The notes beneath the pieces are model-generated. The model saw only the letters and a list, made by a program, of their open reading frames with translations, did not search any database and was not told the DNA's origin. Made by a program: the position numbers and the translations under genes. From Marinobacter guineae (GTDB lineage Bacteria > Pseudomonadota > Gammaproteobacteria > Pseudomonadales > Oleiphilaceae), in assembly GCF_002744735.1 (NCBI RefSeq), contig NZ_KZ319342.1:62001-126000 (forward strand): DNA of 64,000 bases, written 5' to 3'. Shown here piece by piece: positions 17,798 through 27,222 of the stretch (position 1 is the first letter of the stretch; each line of letters starts with the position of its first letter).

Positions 17798-18169
17798 ATG
17801 GCGATAAGCAGCAACACCCCGGATCACCATTTTGCCATTACCCTAATTGCCCGGGCAGGTTATGGGGCCCGGGGTATTGTCTATCTGCTGGTCGGCGCAG
17901 TCGGGGTGGCACTCACGAGTGCCAGTGTTGCGCATGGAATCAAGGCGATGAAAACGCAGTTTAATCGCCACTTCAGTCTGCCTATGAAAATCAAAAATTG
18001 GGCCTACCCAATCTGCCGATTTGGCCTGGTCATCCGGGGACTGGTGTTCGTGATTGTCGGCGCCTTTTTTGTCATGGCGGTTTACCAGTTGGATCCCGAC
18101 GAGGCCGGTGGTATTACCGAGTTCTTCAATACGCTCCGCAGCCAGGTATTCGAGTCCGGGCGTGCGTAG
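17798..18169 (+). pseudogene. DUF1206 membrane protein remnant
   Basis: About 123 residues against about 270 in the family. DUF1206 proteins have three repeats of paired membrane helices. Here the start of repeat 1 (ARAGYGARGIVYLLVGAV) is joined directly to material typical of repeat 3 (GIKAMKTQFNRHFSL, FGLVIRGLVFVIVGAFFVMA, DPDEAGGITEFFNTLRSQVF). The protein then stops at FESGRA, where the family continues with a last helix. This suggests an in-frame internal deletion plus a 3' truncation. AGGAAAGCT precedes the chosen ATG; an in-frame ATG at 17780 is also possible. It may still be translated but is unlikely to be functional. Confidence 0.7.
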
Positions 18170-18203
18170 CAGTAGTCGCAACGCATAAACGGGGATCGCC
18201 AGA

Positions 18204-19316
18204 CTAGTCGATCCGGTTGAGGGAATTACGCCGATTCAGCCGCGACAATCCGGAAACCACGCCACTCAGCACGGCAATCGTGGGCCTCACGACAAGCCGC
18301 AATACCCAACTTCCGATGTACAGCGCCGGCAGAAGAATCAACAGCCAGCCCAGAAACTGCACCAGCCATACCGGATAGCCGAGCACCTCAGAAACTTCGG
18401 CGAGAACGTCATTGATGATACCGGGGTGGGATACCACGAAGTAACCAACGCCTATGATCGCCGGCCATTTGGCGTATCGGGCGCTGTTCATCAGCATCCG
18501 GCCGCTGTTGGCAACGCGAGTAGCGAGGGCGGCAGAGCGCGTACTTCTGGCTGCGCCTTTGGTGGAAACGGCGACAGTGCGGCCTACCCGCAATACCTTC
18601 AATGCACTGGCGAACACGAGGACATCCACTGAAGCCCAGCCAATGTCCGCTGCGGATACGCCTTCACCCGTGCGATGCTGGATCTCCAGGTTCCGGATTC
18701 CGCTGGCGAAGAACTGGTTGATGTTCTCCAGTACCCGTTCGGTCCGTACCCAGGTGACGTCGTCCTGGCCATTGACAACAAATTGTCCCAGGAAATCGTG
18801 GCCTTCTTCCTGAATGAAGCGCACCGCGTACCAGCCACGCTCCACCGGAAGCAGGGTGTCTGCTCCAGCGGTGGCTTTCTTTTCAGAAGACGTTCCGTTA
18901 CCGGTAAAGAAGTCCATAACACTCTGGTACTTATTAGCCGCCGTGTTCATCAGCTCGATCGTGCCAATGGGCCGGCCAAGGAAGTAGTAAATAGGCGGGA
19001 GGATGTTCTCGCCATAGAGCCGAAGGATGTCACGAAATTCTTCCTCTGGCCCGTAGAGTGGCATGATCTTGCGAGTCATTTCGGGATACCGGAGATACGC
19101 GGCACGGGCTTTCAGCAGGAGCAACTCGTCGTCCGCCATATCCAGCAAAGCGGCCTGAACCTCAAGGGGTTCCTTTTCGATGGCGGGGAACTCGCGGAGC
19201 GTATCTTCCGCCTGAATCCGGATCAGCCTCTCCTCAATAGGCATCGGGTTGGAACTGACCGTCGAAATGAGCGCGATCAGCAACGCCACACCAAGAATCA
19301 GGTAGAGTTTTTTCAC
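18204..19316 (-). CDS. conserved membrane protein of unknown function
   Basis: 370 residues from a GTG start (GGGG upstream). An N-terminal hydrophobic segment (LILGVALLIALISTV) looks like a signal anchor. A long soluble region with acidic helices follows (about 25-240), then hydrophobic segments near 290-310 and 320-350 and a basic C-terminal tail. I do not recognise a family. The soluble part contains FIQEEGHDFLGQFVVNGQ and TERVLENINQFFASG, without an obvious catalytic motif. Topology suggests a periplasm-facing domain anchored at both ends. Its 3' end lies 35 bases from the convergent DUF1206 remnant. Confidence 0.75.
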   Translation of the reverse strand: MKKLYLILGVALLIALISTVSSNPMPIEERLIRIQAEDTLREFPAIEKEPLEVQAALLDMADDELLLLKARAAYLRYPEMTRKIMPLYGPEEEFRDILRLYGENILPPIYYFLGRPIGTIELMNTAANKYQSVMDFFTGNGTSSEKKATAGADTLLPVERGWYAVRFIQEEGHDFLGQFVVNGQDDVTWVRTERVLENINQFFASGIRNLEIQHRTGEGVSAADIGWASVDVLVFASALKVLRVGRTVAVSTKGAARSTRSAALATRVANSGRMLMNSARYAKWPAIIGVGYFVVSHPGIINDVLAEVSEVLGYPVWLVQFLGWLLILLPALYIGSWVLRLVVRPTIAVLSGVVSGLSRLNRRNSLNRID

Positions 19317-19627
19317 AGTTTTACCCCGTGAGCGTTCCGGCTGCCCGTGTTGTTGGGCTCGTATAACTCATTGCGAAAAGCGAAATCGAAGTCGTGGAGC
19401 AAAAGACAGTGCACGGTTTATCTGCTTCGTCTGCCATGGGTGATATCGACGTTACCCTGCCGCGAAGTCCATGCCAAGTGCAGATTCCGGGAACGGATTT
19501 TTGTCCCGCGTATGGAGAGCGGCTAAGCTTCAGATAGCGTCTCCAATTGGTACCTGTCTGGAAAAGTCGAAGCCCGGCCCGATCGCTCTTCGGTTTGCTC
19601 TGCACGATGGGTTTACAGGAGTTGGTT
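19317..19627. other. 311-base intergenic region
   Basis: Divergent spacer between the membrane protein gene and the acetyltransferase gene. I see no RNA gene, repeat or recognisable operator here. Confidence 0.5.
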
Positions 19628-20164
19628 ATGGGCAGAAAAAAAGCTGAAAACGGGTTTGTCATAAGGGAGGCCCGCGAAGAAGACCTGCCGGTAATGGTCG
19701 GGTTCCTCGTCAAACTGGCCCTGCATGTCTCGGGGGAAGAACCGCTCGATCTCAGGGAGAGCGAACGCAAACGGCTTCTCAAGGCTTTGGGCTCCTCTTT
19801 GAAGGACCAGGATAAACACCTGGTGGTGGCAGAAAGTACCGATGCGGGACTGGTGGGGATGGGCTACGTTTATGTTTGGCGTAGCCAGGGCATCTGGGCG
19901 CGAACTGAGCCGGTAGAGTTCAGGTCGGGCATGATTGACGATGTCTGGGTTGAGCCCGAATTCCGGAAACGCGGTATCTTTAAAGCTCTGCTCCGGGATT
20001 TGGTGGCTTTTGCGGAGAGCCACAACGTTTCAGAGCTGATTCTCGAATATTCCGCCTCTAACGAAGAGGCCAGGGCAGCGTGGACCAAATTGGGTTTCAG
20101 ACCGACAGGCATTCGTGCCGCGGCTTTTACCTCAACGGTGAAGCAATCCCTGGCGAAGCGGTAA
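19628..20164 (+). CDS. GNAT family N-acetyltransferase
   Basis: 178 residues from the ATG with CAGGAG upstream; the open frame extends 27 codons further without support. GNAT features: FVIREAREEDLPVMVGFLVK at the start, then DDVWVEPEFRKRGIFKALLR (acetyl-CoA pyrophosphate-binding motif A) and SASNEEARAAWTKLGFRPTG near the end. It transfers an acetyl group to an amine of unknown identity. The next gene, 22 bases downstream on the same strand, is a histone-deacetylase-family hydrolase, so the pair may add and remove acetyl groups on the same type of substrate, for example a polyamine or protein lysine. That link is inference from position. Confidence 0.88.
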   Translation: MGRKKAENGFVIREAREEDLPVMVGFLVKLALHVSGEEPLDLRESERKRLLKALGSSLKDQDKHLVVAESTDAGLVGMGYVYVWRSQGIWARTEPVEFRSGMIDDVWVEPEFRKRGIFKALLRDLVAFAESHNVSELILEYSASNEEARAAWTKLGFRPTGIRAAAFTSTVKQSLAKR

Positions 20165-20186
20165 TGACGAAGCAAGGGAAACTCTC

Positions 20187-21296
20187 ATGATCGGTGATCG
20201 CAGTGTGCATGTGTTTTATGATGAGGTAATGCTCGGACACAATCCCGAGGTGGATCTGCCGTTCATGCCCAGCAGAGTGGAAAAGCGCGTCAGGTCGATC
20301 CTCAAGGGGCTGGATTTCAAATGGAGCTATCCGGAACATCCGGGTCGGCTGACTGCAATCAAGGAGTACCTGGATGAACATCCGATAAAGGGTGTTCAGT
20401 TCAGGACCGGAGCCGCCCCTGCAACCTACAACCAGCTGGCGCGAGTACACACGGCAGCCTACCTGGACCACATCTTTTCACTGGCGGGCAAGCGTGCCTG
20501 GCTCGACAAGGATACAACAGCCGTTTCACCGGAAAGCATTAACGCGGCCACCGCAGCGGCTGGCAATGCGATTGCCGCAGTAGAAAGTGTCGTGAACGGT
20601 GAATGCCAAAGCGCGTTCGCCCTGGTACGCCCTCCCGGGCATCACGCCGAGCCGGTGCGGGCGCGGGGTTTCTGTCTTCTAAACAACGTTGCCGTAGCAG
20701 CCGCCCATGCCCAGGCCAAACTGGGCTGTGAACGTATCCTGCTCATTGACTGGGACGCCCACCACGGCAACGGCACCCAGGATATTTTCTGGGCCGAGCC
20801 GGATGTGCTGTTCTTTGACACCCACTGCGCGGCGCCATTTTATCCGGGTTCGGGCCACATCGAGGAGATAGGTGATGGCCTCGGCGAAGGGTATACCATC
20901 AATGTTCCGCTACCGGAAACCGCTGGCGACATCGCCTTTGAGAAAGTCTTCCGCAACATTCTGATGCCGGCTGCCGATTACTTTAAACCAGATCTTGTGC
21001 TGGTCTCGGCGGGATTCGACCCACACCGTAACGATATGGCACTGAACCTGACCTATGACGGCTTCAGGATGATCACACGGATCGTTCAGGACATCTCCGA
21101 AAAGCACTGTGAAGGACGACTGGCACTGGTTCTTGAAGGCGGTTACAGCCTGACGGCGCTCTCTGAAGGGGTGCATGCGGTGCTTGAGACGCTGGCCGGC
21201 GGCGACGTACCGGAAGTTCGGGAAATGGGCGTCAGAGAAGCGGAAGAAGCGACGGAATTCCACCGCTCTGCTTTCAGCGATGAGGAAGAAGAGTAA
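20187..21296 (+). CDS. histone deacetylase family protein (class II-like deacetylase)
   Basis: 369 residues, full length. Zinc-hydrolase motifs are intact: ALVRPPGHHAEPVRARGFCL (active-site His-His pair), ILLIDWDAHHGNGTQDIFW (Asp/His zinc ligands), SAGFDPHRND and LEGGYSLTALSEGV. Bacterial members include acetylpolyamine amidohydrolases and protein deacetylases. Early residues LDFKWSYPEHPGRLTAIKEYL are typical of the group. AAGGGA precedes the ATG. It sits just behind an N-acetyltransferase gene, probably in one operon. The acidic C-terminus (SDEEEE) is unusual but not informative. Confidence 0.92.
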   Translation: MIGDRSVHVFYDEVMLGHNPEVDLPFMPSRVEKRVRSILKGLDFKWSYPEHPGRLTAIKEYLDEHPIKGVQFRTGAAPATYNQLARVHTAAYLDHIFSLAGKRAWLDKDTTAVSPESINAATAAAGNAIAAVESVVNGECQSAFALVRPPGHHAEPVRARGFCLLNNVAVAAAHAQAKLGCERILLIDWDAHHGNGTQDIFWAEPDVLFFDTHCAAPFYPGSGHIEEIGDGLGEGYTINVPLPETAGDIAFEKVFRNILMPAADYFKPDLVLVSAGFDPHRNDMALNLTYDGFRMITRIVQDISEKHCEGRLALVLEGGYSLTALSEGVHAVLETLAGGDVPEVREMGVREAEEATEFHRSAFSDEEEE

Positions 21297-21339
21297 CCTC
21301 AGGCTGTCAGTTAATTGTGCGAATCAGTCCGGCCTGAAC

Positions 21340-21630
21340 TCACAGGATCTTTGCTCTTTCCTCACGACACTCATAGGAGCCCATTTCAAATTCCCGGCAA
21401 ATCCAGGGACGATTCTCATAAATGGTACACATGAACGTTTGTCGATCTAAAGCAGAGCACCAACCATCTTCTAAACGCAACATTGTTTCGCCACCCCATT
21501 TATCGTAAGCAATATGCTGCTCAGGAACACCTGTGTCACTAATAATCATGACTTCTAAACGGCAGCAACACGCCTGGCAATTCGAACAGGAAATCTCAGG
21601 GTCGGTTACGTTTTCAACAGGAATGGTCAT
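21340..21630 (-). CDS. YkgJ family cysteine-cluster protein
   Basis: 96 residues from the ATG. The open frame begins 23 codons earlier at a TTG with no ribosome-binding site. ISCSNCQACCCRLEV near the N-terminus and the later cysteines in GWCSALDRQTFMCTIYENRPWICREFE match the YkgJ (Fe-S/zinc cluster) family of small proteins of unknown role. Cysteine count and spacing are consistent with an intact family member. It is convergent with the deacetylase gene, 43 bases away. Confidence 0.85.
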   Translation of the reverse strand: MTIPVENVTDPEISCSNCQACCCRLEVMIISDTGVPEQHIAYDKWGGETMLRLEDGWCSALDRQTFMCTIYENRPWICREFEMGSYECREERAKIL

Positions 21631-21858
21631 AAATATATAATCAAGCTCAGTTGCAATATCATACGGGACACTAGGTTTGCTCGCCGGTAAAAAACCCAAA
21701 GTACACGATTCTGGCGTAAGTGCCAGAGCAAGGTTTTAATTGTGACGCTGCGCCGCCTGACCCGCAGCTCAACAAAACAGCAGCCAGCAGCAACTGTGAT
21801 AGAGTGAAACCAACACGAACGGAAAATGAGACTGTAATGACGTGTCCTATTTGTAGGG

Positions 21859-23091
21859 ATGAATCTGGCCATGGTTGATCGCGAGGAATCGGCCCGCGCC
21901 TTGTCTTCGCATTTGCGGGGTACGAGTCAGCTGGTTACGGAGGCGGTTAGCGGCGTGGTGGACACGGTTGAGGCCATGCATCGCAACATTTCCGGCCTCG
22001 CCCCGATTGTCGGCGCTTCCCGTGAAGGCCGGACCCGGGGAATTACCGGCCTGGTGTACCGCAGCGTACGGGTAATCTCACGGGCTGCGGGCGTTGGTAT
22101 CGATGCGGGCCTGGAACAGGTCGCGCCCCTACTGAAATATCAGGGGGTGTCACGTAAGCGCGAAAGAGCGCTGGCGACCCTTAATGGAGTTCTGGGCGAT
22201 TACCTGGTCGCCACTGATAACCCGCTGGCAATCCCCATGTGCTTCCGCAAGGAAGGACATGCCCTGCAACCTGACCGGGAGTCACTGAAAGCCGCCTTTC
22301 CCGAGCCCTCAACCCGCCTTCTGGTGATGGTCCACGGCCTGTGCATGAACGATCTGATGTGGCAGCGCGGCGACCACAATCACGGAGACGAGCTGGCCCT
22401 ATCTCTCGGTTATACCCCATTGTATCTGCACTACAACAGCGGCCGGCACATATCTACCAACGGCCGGGAGTTCGCCGATCTGCTCGAACGGCTGGTCCAG
22501 GAATGGCCGGTCCCGGTGGATGAGCTGGTCATTCTCGGCCACAGTATGGGGGGGCTGCTTTCCCGCAGTGCATGCCATTACGGCAGGGCTGCAGGTCACA
22601 CCTGGCCGGACCGCCTGAGCAAACTGGTTTTTCTCGGCACACCACATCACGGCTCTCCACTGGAACGTATCGGAAATCGGGTGGATACCCTTGCCGGCGC
22701 CAGCCCATACGTTGCACCTATCGGGCGGGTGGGGAAAATTCGCAGTGCTGGCGTAAAAGACCTTCGTTACGGCAACATTCTTGATGAAGATTGGGAAGCC
22801 TTTGAACCCGAGCACCCTCATGACGCCCGGACAGCTGTCATGCTCCCACCGGGCACCGATTGTTTTGCAATTGCCGCAACGACGCAGTCCAGGGCTGACG
22901 TCGCGGGGGTCTATACTGGCGGGGACGGTCTGGTGCCCGTCATGAGCGCGCTGGGCCTGCACGGTGATGAAAAACGGGCCTTGCCGATTCCGGCGTCCCA
23001 CCAAAGCGTGTTCTACGGGGTCAATCATTTTGATCTGCTCGACAGCGCGGAGGTCTACGAGCGGATCCACGGTTGGCTGGCCTACCACTGA
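21859..23091 (+). CDS. alpha/beta hydrolase (lipase-like)
   Basis: 410 residues. An N-terminal 130-residue helical region precedes the hydrolase fold: LLVMVHGLCMNDLMWQRG (oxyanion-hole HG motif), then ELVILGHSMGGLLSRSACHY with the nucleophile elbow GHSMGG. LVFLGTPHHGSPLERIGN follows, as in PGAP1/lipase-type enzymes. VNHFDLLDSAEVYERIHGWL near the end probably supplies the catalytic histidine. A carboxylic-ester hydrolase is predicted; no signal peptide is seen. Two starts are possible, this ATG and another four codons later. The APP1-type phosphatase gene follows 43 bases on, so a lipid-related pair is likely. Confidence 0.87.
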   Translation: MNLAMVDREESARALSSHLRGTSQLVTEAVSGVVDTVEAMHRNISGLAPIVGASREGRTRGITGLVYRSVRVISRAAGVGIDAGLEQVAPLLKYQGVSRKRERALATLNGVLGDYLVATDNPLAIPMCFRKEGHALQPDRESLKAAFPEPSTRLLVMVHGLCMNDLMWQRGDHNHGDELALSLGYTPLYLHYNSGRHISTNGREFADLLERLVQEWPVPVDELVILGHSMGGLLSRSACHYGRAAGHTWPDRLSKLVFLGTPHHGSPLERIGNRVDTLAGASPYVAPIGRVGKIRSAGVKDLRYGNILDEDWEAFEPEHPHDARTAVMLPPGTDCFAIAATTQSRADVAGVYTGGDGLVPVMSALGLHGDEKRALPIPASHQSVFYGVNHFDLLDSAEVYERIHGWLAYH

Positions 23092-23134
23092 ATAACGTGG
23101 GTTCAGTATTCTCTTCCCGCTGAAAGAGGGTTTG

Positions 23135-24259
23135 ATGTCGTTTCAGAGTCGTTTGCACCGTTATGCACGGTCTCTTCGTCGGGGCCTCCACATCCTGGCA
23201 GCCCCTGTAAAGGGCGACAGTGGTCGGGGCGGGCTGTTTATCCAGGCCTATCGGGGTTACGGCTCCAGCAACCGGTTGTTCCTGATGGGGCGGGTTTTCC
23301 GGCAACCGGGTTTCGGGGCATCATGGCGGGAGGACCTACTGCGCCGGGACATCATCGACCTGATCCGCAGACTGCTGCGCAAGCCTATCGTCGGAGCCCG
23401 CGTCCGAATACGTTACAAGGACACCAATACCGTCGTTCACACAGACCGGCACGGCTTCTTCCGTGTCGATATGGAGCTGGGCACCATGCCGTCGGATGTG
23501 TCCTGGCATGAGATGGAACTGTCGCTGGACAGTCCCGCCGACGAGCGTGCAACCACTATTGGCGAGTTCTATACCCCGCTGTCCCGCGCCCGTTACGGCG
23601 TGATCAGCGATATTGACGATACTGTGGTTTACACCGGCGTCGCCAACACCGCCATGATGATGTGGCGCCTGTTTGCCCAGGGTGCCGAGAGTCGTATGGT
23701 TTTTCCCGGTGTGCCGGCCCTGTATCAGGCATTCCATGCCGGCCGCGATGATGACGAAGGAAACCCCCTGTTTTATGTTTCCCGGGCCCCCTGGAGCATC
23801 TATCAGGTGCTGGTGGAGGTTTTTCGCCGCAACCGGATCCCACATGGGCCGATCCTGATCCTGCGGGAGTGGGGAATGAAGCGTGGCAGTCTGCTGCCGC
23901 GAAGGGCCAAGGATCATAAGCTCGATGCGATTCGCCATATCCTCGGGATGTACCCTGACATGCGGTTTATTCTGGTCGGTGATTCCGGACAACGAGACCC
24001 TGAGGTATACAACCGCATTTTGCGGGAACACCCCGGCCGTATACTCGGTATTTACATCCGCGACGTCAGCAACACGCAGGAGCGCTCGGAGGCTATCGAC
24101 AGGCTTGCCCTTGAAACCCGTGAGGCGGGCTGTGACCTGATACTGGCGGCCGACAATGTGGCGATGGCGGAGCATGCGGCCAGTGAGGGGCTCATTGCCG
24201 ACTGTGCTGTGAATGCGGTGCGTGAGGAGCAGGCCCGCTCCGAGCTGGACGACGCCTGA
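23135..24259 (+). CDS. APP1-type phosphatidate phosphatase (DUF2183)
   Basis: 374 residues. The catalytic domain starts at YGVISDIDDTVVYTGVA, where DIDDT is the HAD-type DxDxT motif of the APP1 family (phosphatidate phosphatase in yeast actin patches). Further family blocks are FYVSRAPWSIYQVLVEVF, HKLDAIRHILGMYPDMRFIL and VGDSGQRDPEVYNRI. Residues 65-125 carry a carboxypeptidase-regulatory-like beta segment (KPIVGARVRIRYKDTNTVVH), common in these proteins. AGAGGG precedes the ATG. Paired with the upstream lipase-like gene it could act in phospholipid turnover; the substrate is inferred only. Confidence 0.88.
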   Translation: MSFQSRLHRYARSLRRGLHILAAPVKGDSGRGGLFIQAYRGYGSSNRLFLMGRVFRQPGFGASWREDLLRRDIIDLIRRLLRKPIVGARVRIRYKDTNTVVHTDRHGFFRVDMELGTMPSDVSWHEMELSLDSPADERATTIGEFYTPLSRARYGVISDIDDTVVYTGVANTAMMMWRLFAQGAESRMVFPGVPALYQAFHAGRDDDEGNPLFYVSRAPWSIYQVLVEVFRRNRIPHGPILILREWGMKRGSLLPRRAKDHKLDAIRHILGMYPDMRFILVGDSGQRDPEVYNRILREHPGRILGIYIRDVSNTQERSEAIDRLALETREAGCDLILAADNVAMAEHAASEGLIADCAVNAVREEQARSELDDA

Positions 24260-24456
24260 TTCTGTTGCCGCCCGGCCAGTGCTGAAGCGGATCTTCTCCG
24301 CGAGGGACTGTTTCGGGACCCGCTATTTGTGTTGGTTAACGCACAGACCCACGTTTGATTCCTGGACATCATTATTTATTGACGACTCCAAATTCTGCGG
24401 TTTTGAGTTTCCGTCCTAGGATTCCACTCGATGGCGACAGGGCCAGGGAGAGAACG

Positions 24457-24621
24457 ATGAATAGGGATAGCATTGAAGTTAACTGGAAAGAGTCCGAGGG
24501 CAAGCTGACTAATGACCGGCTTGACACGATTGCCGCCAAACGGGACCAGTTGGAGAGTGAAATTCAGCAGGCCCGCGGTATTATAAAACACGCAGCCGAA
24601 AACAATGCCCACGTTCGATGA
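24457..24621 (+). CDS. short CsbD-like protein
   Basis: 54 residues behind AGGGAGAGAACG. It resembles the CsbD stress-protein family (MNRDSIEVNWKESEGKLTND then LDTIAAKRDQLESEIQQARG), but the usual stretch of about seven residues between NWKxxxGK and GKLT is missing, and the C-terminus (HAAENNAHVR) departs from the family. Its last 17 bases overlap the DUF3135 gene. It is possibly a variant or a shortened copy; the function of CsbD proteins is unknown beyond stress induction. Confidence 0.6.
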   Translation: MNRDSIEVNWKESEGKLTNDRLDTIAAKRDQLESEIQQARGIIKHAAENNAHVR

Positions 24622-24931
24622 GCTCAGGGAGCTGGCCCAGCGTGACCCGGAAGGCTTTGAGAGATTACGCGCGGCATTGATTGAGGACTGTATTCGCCGC
24701 AGCTCGGTGTGCAATCAACGCCGATTGCGGGGCCTCCAGTTTGTGATCGAAGCCCGGCGCCAGGTAGCCGGCAGTCCCATGAAGGCACTACTGGATATTC
24801 AGGCTATGATGTACGACTCGTTGCTCGGTCTGCAACAGGCACTGCTTTTTCAGAAGCGCCCCTCTGAGCCCCCGGCACCGACAAGCGCACGAGTCCTCCA
24901 CTTCCGACGGTCCCAGTCCTCTCCGGATTAG
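24605..24931 (+). CDS. DUF3135 family protein
   Basis: 108 residues. MPTFDELRELAQRDPEGFER, QRRLRGLQFVIEARRQVAG and SPMKALLDIQAMMYDSLLGL follow the DUF3135 family, small all-helical proteins of marine gammaproteobacteria with unknown function. The C-terminal 25 residues are proline- and serine-rich and probably disordered. The start overlaps the CsbD-like gene, suggesting translational coupling. Confidence 0.82.
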   Translation: MPTFDELRELAQRDPEGFERLRAALIEDCIRRSSVCNQRRLRGLQFVIEARRQVAGSPMKALLDIQAMMYDSLLGLQQALLFQKRPSEPPAPTSARVLHFRRSQSSPD

Positions 24932-25085
24932 TGGTTTCAGGCAACCGTATCCCCCGCGCTGTCTGTCCAATTTGGTACAGCATGGGGCCAGTCACAACAG
25001 AACATTAAAGCTTGACTGGGATGATGCGGCACAATAACATGTATTTTAGATAATCTTTAAATGTCGAAAAAAGAGGGGCACTTCT

Positions 25086-25247
25086 ATGGCACTGTCATTC
25101 CTGAATATCTTTAAGAGAGACGACACAAAAACCGAGTCCACACGGGCGCAAGAGGCCGATTCAAAAGCGAATGCCGAGGCGAGCCGGGACGACTCTCCCA
25201 AGAAGGGCAAACATGGTGAAGGTACTTGCTGCGGTTCCTGCTCGTAA
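25086..25247 (+). CDS. CCGSCS motif protein
   Basis: A 53-residue protein found by direct translation. The N-terminus is MALSFLNIFKRDD, the middle is highly charged and probably disordered, and the C-terminus ends with GTCCGSCS. This terminal motif defines a small family of uncharacterised proteobacterial proteins. The three cysteines at the extreme C-terminus suggest metal binding or a redox handle; this is inference. AGAGGGG lies seven bases before the ATG. A GC-rich hairpin follows the gene. Confidence 0.8.
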   Translation: MALSFLNIFKRDDTKTESTRAQEADSKANAEASRDDSPKKGKHGEGTCCGSCS

Positions 25248-25273
25248 CCGGGGGCATGCATTCTTCTGATGCT

Positions 25274-25555
25274 TTATAAAACACCCCGGAGAGCCGATCC
25301 GGGGCAGTTCACTCTCATTGGATTTTCAAAAAGCTGACCTGCCAGTCCACTGAATTTCTCCATCGGCAGGGGCGTGGAAAAGTAATGCCCGTGAGCGAAG
25401 TCGCAACCGGCCTCCTTAAGCAAGGCTATCTGTTCCGCGGTTTCCACGCCTTTCCCAATTACCTGAATTCCAAGCTTATGGGCCATTGCGATAATGGATT
25501 CGGCGATAGTCTGGCCCCCCGGAATCGGGATTATCGCGCTGAACGGATTGTGTCA
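25274..25555 (-). pseudogene. C-terminal fragment of an EAL-domain protein
   Basis: The minus strand encodes about 90 residues that match the last part of an EAL cyclic-di-GMP phosphodiesterase: IAESIIAMAHKLGIQVIGKG, then VETAEQIALLKEAGCDFAHG and HYFSTPLPMEKFSGLAGQLF. The EAL signature, metal ligands and all upstream domains are missing. Upstream of about 25555 the frame is closed by stops, and related-looking residues appear in another frame. This is a dead remnant. Confidence 0.75.
25284..25304. other. GC-rich hairpin
   Basis: CCCCGGA and TCCGGGG with a seven-base loop between the CCGSCS gene and the EAL remnant. There is no clear T-run, so it is only a possible terminator or mRNA-end structure. 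Confidence 0.4.
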
Positions 25556-25695
25556 GGGCTTTGTGAATTTTGCTGTTGAACCGGTTCAGATCCGCAATAT
25601 CACCCGGGGATGCCAATACCCTGGCCGGCTGGCCTGTTGCCGACGCTCAGGGCTATGCGGCTTGATCCGGCGCTTTTACTGCGGGATGGATAACA

Positions 25696-26445
<750 letters not shown>

Positions 26446-26458
26446 GATGCCCATGGCC

Positions 26459-27220
26459 TCATTGTGTCTCTGTGGTGCCCAGATAGGCTTCCTGAACTTT
26501 GGGGTGGCCCTTGATGTTCGAGGGGTGGTCCTCAACAATGACATGCCCCTGTGACAGCACGCTGATTCGGTCAGCCAGGCTGAACACTACGTGCATATCA
26601 TGTTCAATCACTACGAACGTAATTTCGTGGGCCTCATTGATGGTTTTCAGCAAATCAATGGTGTTGTTGGTGTCAGCCCGAGCCATGCCAGCCGTGGGCT
26701 CATCGAGTAGCAGCAATTTGGGCTTCTGGACCAGGCACATTGCCATCTCCAGCCTCCGCTTGTTGCCACGGGACATGGCAGACGCCGTATGATGACGTTC
26801 ATCAATTAATCCCACATCCTGCAGTATTTTCTCGGCCTGCTCGCGTATGGTGGTTTCCTTCGCCAGTGACTTGAAGGGCGAGAGGTGGAAGGCACCGTCG
26901 CGATGAGCGAAGGCCGGGATCATCACATTTTCCAGAATGCTTAACTCGGAAAACACCTCCGGTGTCTGGAACACACGGCTGATGCCGGCCTGATTAATCT
27001 GGTAGGGTTCCAGACCCAGAAGGCTGCTATTGTTGAAATCGACCGTGCCACTGTCTGGCACCAGCTTGCCGATAAAGCAGTTAAGCAGCGTGGACTTGCC
27101 CGCGCCGTTGGGTCCGATAATGGCGTGGACGGTGTTTTGCTGAACCGACAGATTGACATCATCCAGCGCCAGAAGACCGCCAAACCGCTTGTTTACGCCT
27201 TTCACTTCGAGTATCCCCAC
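26459..27220 (-). CDS. livG: branched-chain amino-acid-type ABC transporter ATPase (LivG-like)
   Basis: 253 residues. Walker A AIIGPNGAGKSTLLNCFIGK and Walker B KLLLLDEPTAGMARADTNN are intact. The signature region reads SRGNKRRLEMAMCL instead of the usual SYGxQR form, a variation seen in some LivG-like groups. GISRVFQTPEVFSELSILEN is the LivG Q-loop region. The gene starts two bases after the LivM-like stop and ends about 13 bases before the LivF-like start, so translation is probably coupled. Confidence 0.92.
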   Translation of the reverse strand: MGILEVKGVNKRFGGLLALDDVNLSVQQNTVHAIIGPNGAGKSTLLNCFIGKLVPDSGTVDFNNSSLLGLEPYQINQAGISRVFQTPEVFSELSILENVMIPAFAHRDGAFHLSPFKSLAKETTIREQAEKILQDVGLIDERHHTASAMSRGNKRRLEMAMCLVQKPKLLLLDEPTAGMARADTNNTIDLLKTINEAHEITFVVIEHDMHVVFSLADRISVLSQGHVIVEDHPSNIKGHPKVQEAYLGTTETQ

Positions 27221-27222
27221 GA

